The position numbers and the translations under genes are program-made. Below, in pieces: positions 50,942-62,649 of a stretch of DNA of 64,000 bases. Source of the stretch: Gordionus sp. m RMFG-2023 (lineage: Eukaryota > Nematomorpha > Gordioida > Chordodea > Parachordodidae). The stretch covers positions 45,919,561 to 45,983,560 of the forward strand of contig NC_088775.1 in NCBI RefSeq assembly GCF_954871325.1. Reading direction: 5' to 3'. The notes below the pieces were generated by a model. The model saw only the letters and a list, made by a program, of their open reading frames with translations. It was not told the origin of the DNA and ran no database searches. Each line of letters begins with the position of its first letter. The stretch's first letter is position 1.

Positions 50942-51333
50942 TAGTGATCTGCATCAAGTCTAATTTTTCAAGCCCGGCCAGAAATTTTTTTTTAAAAAGT
51001 TTCGCCGGCTCGAACCCGAATTTTTTTTAAAAAAAATTTACAGACCCGGCCCGAATTTATTTAAATATAGAAATTAATTTTTATAATTACTTAAAATAAA
51101 AGGAATATGTTATATGCCGTTTAATTTTGATAAATAAAATCTAATATTTTTATTTTATATGAAAAATTCAATATAAAATTGATAAATTTTGATATATTTA
51201 AAAAAAATTCCAAGGTTCGGCCCGACCCGGCCCGAATTTTTTTTAAAAATATTAGGCCCGGCCCGACCCGAATCTAATTATTTTAAATGGACTCGGGCCG
51301 GGTAGGGGCCGGGCCTAACTTTGCTGATCTCTA
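50942..51333. mobile_element. hAT-like MITE (TAGTGATCTGCA...), third insertion in the 3' LTR
   Basis: 392 bp with imperfect inverted ends TAGTGATCTGCA and, complemented, TAGAGATCAGCA. The flanks ACACATTG and ACACATTT form an 8-bp target duplication with one mismatch, and the 5' LTR has the empty site. Inside are many CCCGGCCCGACCCG words, GC-rich against the background. A related short element lies at 61713-61900. Confidence 0.9.
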
Positions 51334-51398
51334 ACACATTTTGAATGAATTATAGAAATAAATAAATGTAAATAATGGTTCTACCTTCGCTAAAGTAT

Positions 51399-52581
51399 CT
51401 TTAATATATACCTTTTTGAGAAGTATATGTCTTTCTTCTAGGCTAATATTATCTTTATCTAAAAATTGGCTATATCATATGGATGATCATTGTACTCTAG
51501 TTTTGTATAAAGATTTTAGTTTTAAGTTTATGTCTAAATATTGAGATGTAAATTAAAATTATTTTAAAAAAAAATATTGTTGCACATTGTTGCAATCTCA
51601 TTCTTTTACTAAATTAAATATCTAAAATTATTAAATAATACCAGCTAAATTATTATAAACCTGCCCAATTGTATTTTTAGAATAACTAACCTTTAGATGG
51701 CTCTATATCCTGACTCTCAATTATTCTTTCAACAATTCTTTCATTATTTGCTATTATGGGAGGGGTTTTATGTGCTAAAAATATTTTAAAATGAAAATTT
51801 TATTAAATTATTTTACTATAATTTTTTGCTTTTTGATATGATTATCACTATATTCAGTGTTTTAAAAAAAAAGGTCTAATATCCATGACTAGAAATTTGA
51901 AAATGGGGAAATTTAAAAATAATAGATAAATATTACGCCAAGGAAAACTTGAAAATGAAATTAATTGATAAAATAAATTAGTAAATGAAAAAGGTAATAA
52001 TATAAAAATTTAAAAAGAATGAGATATGAATAAATATAATAAAATATAAATGAATATAAACATTAATATTTTAGAAAAATATATCCGACATCTGCATTTT
52101 TTGGCTTTGGGGGGGGGCCGCTGCGTACGCCAATGCATGGATATTATTAATTCTAATTTTAGTCATTTATAAAGTCATAAGGTATATTAAGGCTATTTTA
52201 AAATACAATGTTTCGAAAAAAATATAACTCATCATGACTAAGATATATTGATGCATATAGAGGTAGATTAAGGGATCTTACAGGTCCTTATTAAAGGGAA
52301 TTTCAAATTATATAATGAAGCCTATTATGAAATTTGATAGCTCATTATAATTATAAGAATCCAGTACTATAAAAAAAAAAAATAATAAATAGTATTAAGT
52401 ATAAATAATTACAACACTTTGAAATTATATAATAATTATTAAATATTAATTATAATTAATTATAACTTAAATAAAATTTAACTAGATATTTCTCATAATA
52501 GGAAAATTACTAAATAATTTAAATATTAGTAGATTTTAACCTTTTATACTGATTACATAATATGTAATATGTACTATATTA
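51399..52581. other. AT-rich gap between two LTR elements
   Basis: No gene found. AATATCCATG at 51881 and its exact complement CATGGATATT near 52136-52145 bracket a stretch that ends in a G9 run and CCGCTGCGTACGCCAATG, possibly another MITE, but the assignment is weak. Confidence 0.4.
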
Positions 52582-52586
52582 ATTTA

Positions 52587-52861
52587 TAAAGTATTTATAA
52601 GAATACGAATAGAATAGAATAAAGTGTGTGATTGAGAAATTCCAATATAATTTTATAATTTATTTTAAAAATCAGAAAAAAACAAGTTATTATTATATGT
52701 GAAAAACAAGTTATTATTATATGAGAAAAACAAGTGATTTAAAATGAAAATATATATTAATTTATATATATTTTTTTTGTCTTGAGATATACAACTGAAC
52801 TTTTAAATATAAATTATTTAAGTATTTAATAATATAATAGCGCACATGCGCACATGCAACA
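52587..52861 (-). repeat. 3' LTR (minus-strand element)
   Basis: 275 bp. It shares AAGTATTTATAAGAATACGA, repeated AAACAAGTTATTATTATATG words and CACATGCGCACATGCAACA with the other LTR at 57324-57577. It differs by a few substitutions and small indels. Confidence 0.9.
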
Positions 52862-53389
52862 TGCACCACCTCCAAAAAATATATGAAAAAAAAAATTATA
52901 AATCTTGAAAATACAACATGGTACAAAAAAATGGGGAAGGAAAGAACTTTTTTGGCATGCGAGAGGTAATTTAGATTTATTTTTTAAGAATAAAAAAAAA
53001 TATATATGTATAAAGGGGAAATGACACCATAGTTGTACATGATAGTTTTTTATGTAATTACCCTTACAAAAGGTATAGATTACACTATCGATAGGTACAA
53101 TTCACACTATAAGTGGCCAATAAACAATAAATATATTTGGAATAAAATTAATATAATGAAGAAAATTATTTAATCATATTGAAATAAAAAATGAAAGAAA
53201 CTACAATTTATAGGGAATAAACTCTCGCTTGGCATGCGGGAGGTATTTTTATACTGTTAAATGCGTAATAAGGTTAAAATTTAATGTTACAATGATATCA
53301 TTATTAAAATAATACCCCTTACATTAAGATTAACAAGGAATTATATAACAAATAATATATATATGGGGATAGTAGGAACTACAATTGGG

Positions 53390-53665
53390 AATAGGGAATT
53401 ATTGTCATTATTTTATTTTATTTATTTTTTTTTGAAATATAATAAACAATTACAATTGGGAAGGGGAAATTATTGTCATTATTTCCTTTTTTTTTGAATA
53501 TAATAAACAATTACAATTGGGAAGGGGAATTATTGTCATTATTTTATTTTATTTTGGAATATAATAAACAATTACAATTGGGAAGGGGAAATTATTGTCA
53601 TTATTTCCTTTTTTTTTGGAATATAATAAACAATTACAATTGGGAAGGGAGAATTATTTTCAATA
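53390..53665. repeat. ~55-60 bp minisatellite in the 3' non-coding part of the gypsy fossil
   Basis: Four to five copies of a unit containing AACAATTACAATTGGGAA, GGGGAAATTATTGTCATTAT and a variable TTTTATTTT/CCTTTTTTTT run. It lies between the end of the integrase region and the LTR, so it probably expanded within the element. Confidence 0.85.
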
Positions 53666-53782
53666 TTAACAATGTTACTTATTAATCAAAATTATCACAA
53701 CTAGGAAAGATAGAATATATATGATGCTTTAATATTTGTAACCCACAATATAAAAGTAAAAATATAATGCAATATATTCCTA

Positions 53783-55420
53783 TTAATAATTTCTAATGTG
53801 ATCAATATGAACAAAGAGAAACTTATCATCTACCTGAATTTCCCAAATGACGTTACTAATTCTCCCAATGACAATCCCCACACGCCATTCTTGATTGAAG
53901 CCCACTTTGACAAAAACAGAATTGCCAAATGTTAATTCTCTGAACTTTATTCTTTTAATTTTAGGTCGCATATCACAGTCACTGTCCTTCAAAAAACTCT
54001 TAAATCTATGTTCCCTGCCGAATAATCTAAACGCAGGTGAAGTTTTGGTTGTCGAATGAGTGGTATTGCAATAATTCAATAACACCTCTTCCAATAACCT
54101 ATCATCCCAACCACCTAATTTATAAATCATATCCTTAGCTGAGCGTACCGCTCTTTCAGCCATACCATTTGAAGACGGATGGTATGCAGGAGTAAATATA
54201 TGTGTTATACCCTTTTTTAATATAAAATTTTTAAAATCATACGACCTAAAAGCTGGTCCATTATCAGAAACCAACTCTACGGAGTAACCAAATCTAGAAA
54301 AAATATTATTTAATACCATAATCGTGGTATTAGTAGTAATATTTTTAACCTTGATAATCTCAAGCCATCGAGAGTACCCATCAATTATTACTAATCCATA
54401 ATAATTCTTAATGGGTCCAAAAAAATCAATAAAAATACGATACCAGGGTTTGCTCGGATCTACCCAATGATTATTTCTAACCCTTGGTAATTTTGGAGCA
54501 TTTACCATACACATATTAAACCTAAAAACCATTTCCTTGATGTCTCTTTTAACCCCAGGCCACCAAAAATATCTTTCCATAATATCAATCATCCTAGACA
54601 AACCTATATGTCCCTCATGAAGAACATATAGAATCTCTTTTCTTAGCGATTGGGGAATAACAATCTGCTCTCCCTTAAAAATGCAATCATTTTTAATGAA
54701 CAACAACTTACCTAGCTCCATATATACTTTAATCTGTGTGAAATCTCCCGCTTTATTCAAAATAAATTGTTTAACTTTGATAAGTTCTAAATCTTCCACA
54801 GTCTCTCTTCTTATCATATCTAAATTATTCAAAATTCTCTGGTCATTTAAATCATTATCAATATTAAAAAAACAAATAACATCTTCCTTTATTAACCTAG
54901 ATAACCCATCAGCAATAAATTGATCTTTACCCCTCCTATAATTAATGTCGAAATCAAACCCGGCTAAACAAAAAGCCCATTTCTGAAGCCATGGCGACAT
55001 ATTGTAAAGTTTAACCGGATCTATTCCAAACAAATTAATTAGAGGTTTATGATCCGTAAAAATTTTAAAATTCCTCCCTACTACATATTCCCTCCATTCC
55101 TTAACAGCCACAACAATCGACAATCCTTCTTTCTCAATAATCGAATATCTTTTCTCAGCACCCGTCCATGCTTTTAACATAAACTCAATCGGCCTTTCAA
55201 GACCATCCTCTTCAACATGAAATAAAACAGCACCCATACTTTTATTAGAAGCATCAGTAGAAATAAATAAATTTTTAGAAAAACCTTCTATGAACCTTGA
55301 ATAATAATTGATCAGACCCAACCACGAATGCAATTCTTCCTTACTTATAGGTTCAGTCATGGTACTTATCGGATCAATCTTTTCTTTAATTGGCTGTATA
55401 CCTTTGTCACTTATCAAATA
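53783..55420 (-). pseudogene. Fossil pol: RNase H and integrase, well preserved
   Basis: Going down the minus strand: a reverse transcriptase tail with GLINYYSRFIEGFSK, RNase H with FISTDASNKSMGAVLF and IFTDHKPLINLFG, then the integrase zinc region (HEGHIGLSRMIDIMERYFWW), the core (IFIDFFGPIKNYYGLVIIDG, LVSDNGPAF, YHPSSNGMAERAV) and a C-terminal module (FGNSVFVKVGF). This is the K02A2.6-like animal gypsy type. Nearly the same peptide is recognisable in pieces at 2.1-3.4 kb. Confidence 0.93.
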
Positions 55421-55449
55421 ACCTAAATACTTAATACTCTCTTTGCAAA

Positions 55450-56040
55450 ATTAACTTTTTTTTATATTTCCAATCAAACCAAAATCCATCATTCTTTGAA
55501 ATACCTTTTTCAATTTATTAAAATGATCTTCCTTATTCTTACCAAAAATTAATAAATCATCTAAATAATACATAACCCCGTTAGTCAGCAAAAATTTCAT
55601 CCATGGTCTTTTGGAAATAAGCAGTCGACACTGTAAGTCCAAAAGGTAATCTATTAAATTGAAAAAGACCTTTATGGGTTGAAACGGTTAAAAATTTGGA
55701 AGTTTCTTTAGAAATAGGTATTTGCAAATAAGCCGAGGAAAAGTCTATTTTTGAAAATAATCTGCCTTTTCCGACCTTAGCAATAATGTCACTTATCCTT
55801 GGAAGCGGATATTCAAAACTGTGGATTAACAGTGACCCTAAAGTCAGCAAAAACTCTCAAAGCATTATCCTTCTTTTTAACCAAAACTAATGGTGTCGCC
55901 CATTGGGAAAATATAACAGGGGTTATTATGCCATGTTGACACCATTGTTCTAGAATGTTACCTAACTCTTCTTCTATTTCAAACGGTACTCTCCTGGCCT
56001 TCAAAAATCTTGGTTTAAAATCATCTTTTAACAAAATATT
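55450..56040 (-). pseudogene. Fossil pol: reverse transcriptase
   Basis: Minus-strand blocks in the family order: RRVPFEIEEELGNILEQWCQ, ITPVIFSQWATPLVLVKKKD, FSKIDFSSAYLQIPI, FNRLPFGL and YYLDDLLIFGKN with the catalytic YLDD. The region is broken. It continues into the RNase H part. Confidence 0.9.
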
Positions 56041-56179
56041 TTACTTGGAAACAGTTATAATTTTATTTTTTTAAAAAAATTTCGGAAGAAAAGGAAGCTT
56101 TTCAATAAATTTTTAAATATTTTTTTTACAATTCAAATAAATAAAAATTATTTCACTTTTCAATGATAATATTAAAAAC

Positions 56180-56595
56180 TCTTATATCAATCAAAAAAAA
56201 TATTCTTGTAGGCACTCTTTTTTTAATATTTTGCAATCTAATAATAAAGCCAACAAAAATTTTAGAAACATGCTGTGTCAATATTTTTTTTTTAAAAAAA
56301 ATTTATTTTTTTCTTTCATCAAGGCAGGAGGAGCGGTATAAAACATAAAAGAAATATTATATTAATAAAATTGAAAAACATCTGGATAAAGGGTAAAAAA
56401 ATAAATATCATGAAGATCTTTGAAGATCGTTACACAAAATTTTTAAAAAATAAAAGATAGATCTTTGAAGATCGTTGCTCAAATTTTTTTATAAATAAAA
56501 GATCTTCAAATTTTACGATCTTCAAAGATCTTGCTCAAATTTTTGAGCTAGATCACGCTCAAAAATCTTCAAAGAAGATCTTTTGTACAACTCTG
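56180..56595. mobile_element. 416-bp insertion with a perfect 8-bp target duplication
   Basis: TTAAAAAC occurs exactly at 56172-56179 and 56596-56603. Homology with the related fossil at 0.6-3.5 kb is interrupted between these points. The right half holds at least four copies of the palindromic word GATCTTCAAAGATC or AGATCTTTGAAGATCGT. The right end complemented reads CAGAGTTGTACAAAAG; the left end does not match it, so the class is uncertain, though 8 bp suggests hAT. Confidence 0.75.
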
Positions 56596-57323
56596 TTAAA
56601 AACACAATCAAACCTTTTAACTAAATTATTACTATCATAATTAAAATCATAACAATTTTTTTTAATAAACATTGACGGAATAACCAAATTCCCTCTATCA
56701 AATCTGTCATTATTTTTACAAGGATTGTTAAAAGTTACAAAATTTACCCTATCTCTAACTCTTTAGTATTAAAATTAAAATTGAATCTAATCAAATTCTT
56801 TGATCCAATCTAGACCACATAAAGGTGGTCCCTCCCCTTCCAAAACATAAAATCTAAATATTTAATCGTATTTAGAAATTTGACCTTACAATTAATAACT
56901 TTACCAATGACTGTGATAGGCGACCCTTCATACGAGAATAATTTCTTCGAACAACTTTTCAACTCCACATCTTCATCCTTCGCAAGCTTTTCAAACTCTT
57001 TCATGGGCAAGGATGACACCGGAAATCAGTATCTATCATCTATCGAAATACTCTCTGGAAGACTCAAGTCTGTCCGGTTTTGTATTGAATAACTCCAAAA
57101 TACGCGTGATCTTGTTCTTTTCGACTTTATTTTGTACTAAATCTTTCATTTGTTGATATGATAAATTATCAATGTTATCCATGATACTCAGCCATCTCTT
57201 TATCCAATGTTTCGAATAATTTATATTTTTTTGTAGCTTCATCTATAATATTCTCCGCAAGAAATTTCAGATCCAACGTCTTCAACAATACCTTGATCTT
57301 TACATCATTTCTATCCTCCATCA

Positions 57324-57577
57324 TAAAGTATTTATAAGAATACGAATAGAATAGAATAAAGTGTGTGATTGAGGAATTCCTATATAATTTTATAATTTAT
57401 TTTAAAAATCAGAAAAAAACAAGTTATTATTATATGAGAAAAACAAGTTATTATTATATGAGAAAAACAAGTGATTTAAAATGGATTAATTTATATATAT
57501 TTTTTTGCCTTGAGATATACAACTGAACTTTATTTAAGTATTTAATATTATAATAGAGCACATGCGCACATGCAACA
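57324..57577 (-). repeat. 5' LTR (minus-strand element)
   Basis: 254 bp, copy of the repeat at 52587-52861. On the minus strand, the sequence right after it opens with ATGGAGGATAG, the start of the short gag-like region. It lies about 450 bp upstream of the CEP135 start codon, in opposite orientation. Confidence 0.9.
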
Positions 57578-57647
57578 ATTTATAAAAAAAAAATTTCAAT
57601 AGCTAAACGGAAACCCTAACTAATTTAATATAACTATTTCGTATTTG

Positions 57648-57716
57648 GAAGAAATCTTCTTTTCTTCTCTCTTTTCTTCTCTCTTTTCTTCTCTCTTTTC
57701 TTCTTATCTTCTCTCT
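57648..57716. repeat. Pyrimidine microsatellite upstream of CEP135
   Basis: Head-to-tail copies of CTTTTCTTCTCT from about 57658 to 57716. It is 310 bp before the CEP135 start codon. Confidence 0.85.
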
Positions 57717-58025
57717 TATATACTCATAACTATACTAATACTATAATCGGATAGGGCGTAGTTCCACTCTTTAATGATAAAACTACTGAGTTACAAGGTT
57801 TGTTAGTATCCTTGAGAAAAAAATCATCAGAATAAATATATGGAGGGGCCTCCATGTAATTCAAGTTAGCTCACTTTGGGCAGGTCCATGACTAACGTGC
57901 TTGATATGATATTTCAATTTTTTTGATTTGAATATATCCAATCACATTTTATTTAGTAAATAACCATACAAATATTAAAAATTTGCGAAAGCGCATAATT
58001 TAAAAATTATTTTATAAGGTTGGCT

Positions 58026-61000
58026 ATGCATGTGGGATATGATAATGACCATTTATATAGAAATTTACGAGGCAAATTGGATAAAATGGGTTTCATTCAG
58101 CCATTTGGATTGGAATCAATTACTTTGATTAATTCATTAGTAAATGAATTATTTTATTGCCAAGAAAAGATTACTTATAAAGAGGATTCTAATGAAGTAT
58201 ATTTATATAAAAATTTATTTAGTTTTTTTTTTAGTTTAAACCATCATCAAAATTTATCAGTCTTAAAACACACATGGCATCTTTACTTAAAAAGATATGT
58301 GAGTTGCATGAAACAAACTTGATATTAAAACAAGGACATGAAAAGGAAATCACTGGTATCTTATATAAACCTAAAATAATATAAGCCTAATGTTAGAATA
58401 TAAGATAAAAACTTCCCATTTAGAACAAGAAAATGCTAATTTTAGATTCAGAGAAGCAGAATTCATTAAAAATATAAAGCATATTGAATTAGATAATAAA
58501 GAAAAATCAAAGTTGTTATTAAAATTGGAAGAAAATAATTTAAAAGCTGTGATTCAAACACCAGGTTTTTATTTTTTCATAAAATATGTTTTACAAATAA
58601 ATAAAAATGCAGAAATTAATATAGCTTTGTTTTAAATCCCAATAACTAAATTTTAACAATCATAAATTTACATTTTGCTACAATAAATAATTTCAAATCT
58701 TATACCAGAAATCAATTTTGACAACTTTTATCAGCAGAATTCATTAAACACTTAATTTTTTTAAAAAAAGTAGATTTATAATATTTAGCAACTTTTGCAA
58801 TTCATGCAAAATATAACTTAATTTAGTTCAATTTTTTAATTTTAACATAATTATTTTTCTCTAGTTTTATGTGAGTAAATCATAAAACTAATAATTTTTA
58901 GGCTTTACTGATATTTTTTGGAAGGTGTTGATATCTAATAAGTTCATCCCCAAATCTATCAAAAATTTCTATCATTATCATCACTAGGCATAGATGGGAT
59001 TTTTAGCAATTTTCCTGGTAAAATTATCTCATATTTTTTTTATAAGTCATAAAATATCACTTGGAATTAATATTAAAAAAGTAAGTAAAATAAATTACAA
59101 AATTGTGCATTAAGCTGGGTTTAATTGATATTTAATCTCATTAAAACTACGGGCAGAACTTTGCACCACTAACATTTTTGTGCCCCTTAGAATTTATCAC
59201 CAATTATTTAAATCATGCAGGTAGAATTAATTGGCTGGATTTAAGCCGATCATTTTAAAAATAGCTAAATTCGAGCTATTTAACAATACCAAATGCAGGC
59301 ATACATGCTCTGTATAAAAATTTTTTGAATTTTTTCAACCATTTGAATATTAAATTTATAAATAATAATAAAATTTAAAATATATAATATTAAAAAGCTA
59401 ATAATTATATATATTTTTATTCTAACACATCCTCATCCATGGTTACAATTTTTTTTTACTTAAAGATAATATGTTTAAAAAATCTAGCTTTAATATTTTC
59501 TGTTTATACAGGAAGTATTTTAATCGAATTTAGAAAATAAATTATTTTTAACAATCTTATGAAAATATATGACAAAAAATTATACATTGACTGTATTTAT
59601 TATAAACCATCTTAAATCTAAATTACTAAGAATGATGACACATTAGTAAATATGGATAATGAAAGCTAGGCAAATTAAATACAAGTTATCTATCAAAGTT
59701 ATCAAGTAATTATTCAATGATAAACAAATTATGATTCACTATAAATATATTGTAATAATCATATATTTATCAAAAAACAATCACCCACAGGATAGATATT
59801 TTATATTTTGGGGAAGGAAATAGAATCATATTCTGCCTCTCTACATTAAGTGTAGAATGTGCCCTACAATATTTCAACCTCAATGTCCAATGACATAAAA
59901 TTAAATGTATAAATTCAGATTAAATTCTAATAAAGATTTTAGAAAAATGATAAGGATCTGAATAAAGATTCGTGTGAAGATGATATAAGTTTTTTGAAGA
60001 TAAAGATAATTCTTTAAATTTTTTTTATAAAATCCCTCAATTAAAATGTTTATTTATTATATATAAAACTATCCTCTCATCCTCTACACCAATTAATTTT
60101 CTTTTCAAATTCTTTATGACCAATAATTAAATAAATTTAATCACATAAAATTTTTATGTTTAAAAGGTGGTAATAAAGCTCCCATCCCTTTCAAGCATGA
60201 AAAAATGATAATTGATTCATTCTTACCACCTAGTGCCAATGTAAAATCATCCTTGCCCCAAAATAATATCACCAACTCATCCGAGGAGGGTAGTAAAGAT
60301 AGCATAACAGAAACATCTTCATTCACTAATGCAGGTGAGGACAAGCGAAAACATTCAATAGATGTTTTTAAGGTTTTGAATTTTTAAACTTGAATATTGT
60401 TCATTAAACCTACCTAATACAAAACTTTCAAAAGTTGATTACCCACTCTTATGGTTTAAAGGAGGGTACTTAAATTAAATCAAAGAAACCATTAATGTAT
60501 TAAAATCACAGACTGCAAGCTTGTAACCCAGCTTAGATTCTGTCTTAAATGGCTAAATTTTAAAAATCCAAGCCAGGCCAAATTCACAAAACCTGGACTG
60601 AGCTGGGTTGATTTAAATTTTTAAAAATTAATAATCGGTTAGATAACATTCATTTACTGGTTATATTTTAATTTTACCTTTGAAACAATTTACAAGAGAG
60701 TCAAAACTATTAATAATAACGAGATTTTAAAATTATGGGCTTGGATGGACTGCATGATGATCAAAATTAAAAAATCTGAGCTAAACTTATAATCAAAAAT
60801 ATGCGAATCAGGCCCAAAAAATTAACAAATTTTTTATTATTGCTTCCAACACATAATATTGAAACGGAACAAGATATTCAAGGATATATAATTGACATAC
60901 TCATATCTCATTTTAATATATAAAAATGGGATTAGATAGTTGAAAATCAGATTAATACGCTGAACAAGAGGCTGAATGAATCGGAACTCAAAAGAAATAC

Positions 61001-61034
61001 ATGCCAACAAGAGTTAATGGATACCAAGGAAAAG
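58026..61034 (+). CDS. CEP135: CEP135/Bld10-family centriole protein, 5' part (five exons, continues beyond the window)
   Basis: CEP135 is a coiled-coil protein of the centriole cartwheel that links SAS-6 to the microtubule wall. Exons as I read them: 58026-58196, 58235-58355, 58397-58564, 60167-60334 and 60940-61034, giving 241 codons in one continuous frame. Introns are 38, 41, 1602 and 605 bp, all GT-AG. From family memory, three blocks match: residues 9-29 (HLYRNLRGKLDKMGFIQPFG against KYINIRKRLDQLGYRQ in the human protein), the coiled coil up to EENNLKAVIQTPGG at residues 142-155, whose TPGG is split across the third intron exactly in phase, and KMIIDSFLPPS after it. Residues 210 onward (VENQINTLNKRLNESE) begin the next coiled coil. 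The start ATG leaves about the usual short leader. The family is around 1,100 residues, so most of the gene lies to the right. Confidence 0.9.
58565..60166 (+). other. CEP135 intron 3 (1.6 kb)
   Basis: It starts GTTTTT after CCAG and ends TTTAAAAG. It is AT-rich with no coding signal. 59.1-59.3 kb has GGCTGGATTTAAGCCGATC-type words and inverted GCTAAATTCGAGCTATTT, probably transposon debris. Confidence 0.8.
60335..60939 (+). other. CEP135 intron 4 (605 bp)
   Basis: It starts GTGAGG and ends TTAGATAG. It contains debris with AAGCCAGGCC and CTGAGCTGGGTTGATTT, similar in style to the GGCCCGG MITE family at 50942 and 61713. Confidence 0.75.
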
Positions 61035-61712
61035 GTAATGATATAAATTTTAATACAGGGTTTTCCATTCAAAAAATAAAAGCCAATCAAAAATGGAAAA
61101 GGGTCATTAAAAAAAGAAAAAGGTCCGATTAAAAAGGAAAAAGGATACTGAAAAAAGGAATCGTTTTTTAAAAAAATATTATTTCTATGATGTCATTTTA
61201 ATGATCCTGAAATTTAATATCCTTCATTAATTTTTGGTTATTTTTAATTTAATGGGTCCACTTTTTGGGAAAACCTTTTGATACTTCTCAATTAATTTTT
61301 CGATCCATTTCATAATTATGTTATATTTTTAGGTAATAATTTATTACCAATTAAGATATAATAAAATTATAATTTTTTTTATTAAATACCTTTATTTTAT
61401 TAATGTTTTGAAATATTGATTATCACACGAAATTTGTGATAAAATTTAAGGTAATATATAAATTTTAAAAATAGCTTATGGATAACTGGGTTATTTCATG
61501 TCAAATCAATCACGATTCGGTCGACCCCTTTAAACATATTTTATAAACTAAGAGCTAGGAGGGTAAAATTTTGATCAGTTATAAGTAACACTAACCTTAA
61601 TTTGTAGACTAAATTTTAATAAAAATCGAAAGGGATAGTCCAAAAATCATTTTTTTTCATCAATTTGACGTGGTATCCCACTCTTGCATAATATTTAAAA
61701 ATTAATAAATAT

Positions 61713-61900
61713 CAGAGATCTGCAGGTCCAGCCCCCGGGCCGTATTTAATTTTTTAAAATATACCAGGGCCAGGCCTGGCCTAAAAAAAAATAAAAACCA
61801 AATATTTTAAATCGTATTAGCTATAAAAATTAAAAATAAATATAATATACTTTAAAAAAATCCGGGCCAGTCTTGCAAATGGTACCTCTGCAGGTCTCTG
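61713..61900. mobile_element. Short MITE in CEP135 intron, relative of 50942-51333
   Basis: The ends CAGAGATCTGCAGG and, complemented, CAGAGACCTGCAGAGG form an imperfect inverted repeat. The inside carries GGGCCAGGCCTGGCC words. It is similar in design to the TAGTGATCTGCA element. The flanking 8-bp words do not match well. Confidence 0.65.
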
Positions 61901-62424
61901 AATTATAAACTAAAAAAATTGAAATTATATATTTTAAAAATTGATATTTCTGGCTATTATATCGATAAATTCTCTTCATTATTATCGTTTATTCAGATAA
62001 ATTATAATTACAACTATAGTCGGGCCTTAGGATTAGCTATAACTGAAGATGGGGAATGGTTGTTATAATCACTATCTACTCATAGTGTATTAAAGATAAC
62101 TACTATTATTTTTAATAAACGATTATGATGAATATAGCCATAAACTATCTAAATGACTATGACTAATAGCCATAGTCAATTTTAAATAGCTCTGGCTAAT
62201 AATTTTTTAATTGTGAGATATCCCTAAGTAATGAATATAAATAAACAAAACAAAAGAAAAAATCCTAGAAATTTATTTTTATTTTACAATATACATATAA
62301 TAGTCTTACAAGTATGTACATCTTGATCACAAACGTGTAGAGGGTTCCTCATATTTTCATTCCCCAAATTTTCTTTAATATTCACTTCTATGGAAATGAG
62401 GAATACCTAGCTTAGCTCTTTTGT

Positions 62425-62525
62425 GTGGCGTAGCCAGGATTTTTAATGGAGGGTATTAAAAATTTTTTGGTGGTAAAGCCCCCATACCTTTTTTTTGATT
62501 GCCTTCGGCGGTCCCTTTTATAAAA
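62425..62525 (+). mobile_element. Fragment of the GTGGCGTAGCCAGG hAT-MITE family
   Basis: TGTGGCGTAGCCAGGATTTT followed by GGAGGG, AAGCCCCCATA and GCCTTCGGCGGTCCC resembles the left end of the MITE at 49707. No right terminus found. Confidence 0.6.
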
Positions 62526-62649
62526 AGTTATTAAATATTAATAATTTTTCGGTAGTCTTTATTTTATCTCCGTTGAAGTTAGCTGAACAAAACCTAATTT
62601 TAAAATATAACAATGTTTTGTGCTGTATTATTGTCTGATTTTAACCAGC

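Larger units (their letters stand above)
44557..51394 (+). mobile_element. Ty3/gypsy LTR-retrotransposon fossil with LTRs, hosting nested MITEs
   Basis: The 5' LTR (44557-44845) and the interrupted 3' LTR (49697-51394) match over their shared parts, starting ATGTAGTAAA and ending CTTCGCTAAA. A primer-binding-site-like TGGCGACGAGGATTC follows the 5' LTR, and a purine tract (TAGGGGGAA) precedes the 3' LTR. GTAT flanks both ends (44553-44556, 51395-51398), a plausible 4-bp target duplication. In between, in + order: a gag-like region with an internal triplication, protease, reverse transcriptase, RNase H and integrase. The coding region has several breaks, so it is a fossil. It sits 16 bp beyond the satellite array. 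About 1.4 kb of its length is younger MITE insertions. Confidence 0.92.
49697..51394 (+). repeat. 3' LTR of the fossil, expanded by MITE insertions
   Basis: Sequence matching the 289-bp 5' LTR is split by two inserts: 49707-50710 near its start and 50942-51333 near its end. The matching parts are otherwise collinear with the 5' copy. Confidence 0.88.
52587..57577 (-). mobile_element. Ty3/gypsy LTR-retrotransposon fossil with both LTRs and target duplication
   Basis: The right repeat (57324-57577) and left repeat (52587-52861) are direct copies. On the minus strand the element begins TGTTGCATGTGCGCATGTG and ends in ATACTTTA. The 5-bp words ATTTA flank it on both sides (52582-52586, 57578-57582). 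Going down the minus strand: a short gag/protease-like region (57.3-56.6 kb), reverse transcriptase (56.0-55.45 kb), then RNase H and integrase (55.4-53.8 kb). A 416-bp insertion lies at 56180-56595. The stretch from 53.78 to 52.86 kb is non-coding and holds a minisatellite. It has several breaks, fewer than its relative at 0.6-3.5 kb. The LTRs are still very similar, so it is fairly young. Confidence 0.93.

Noticed and set aside
60141-60344. Minus-strand frame opposite CEP135 exon 4
   Set aside because: It is the antisense shadow of an exon whose frame and splice phases fit CEP135.
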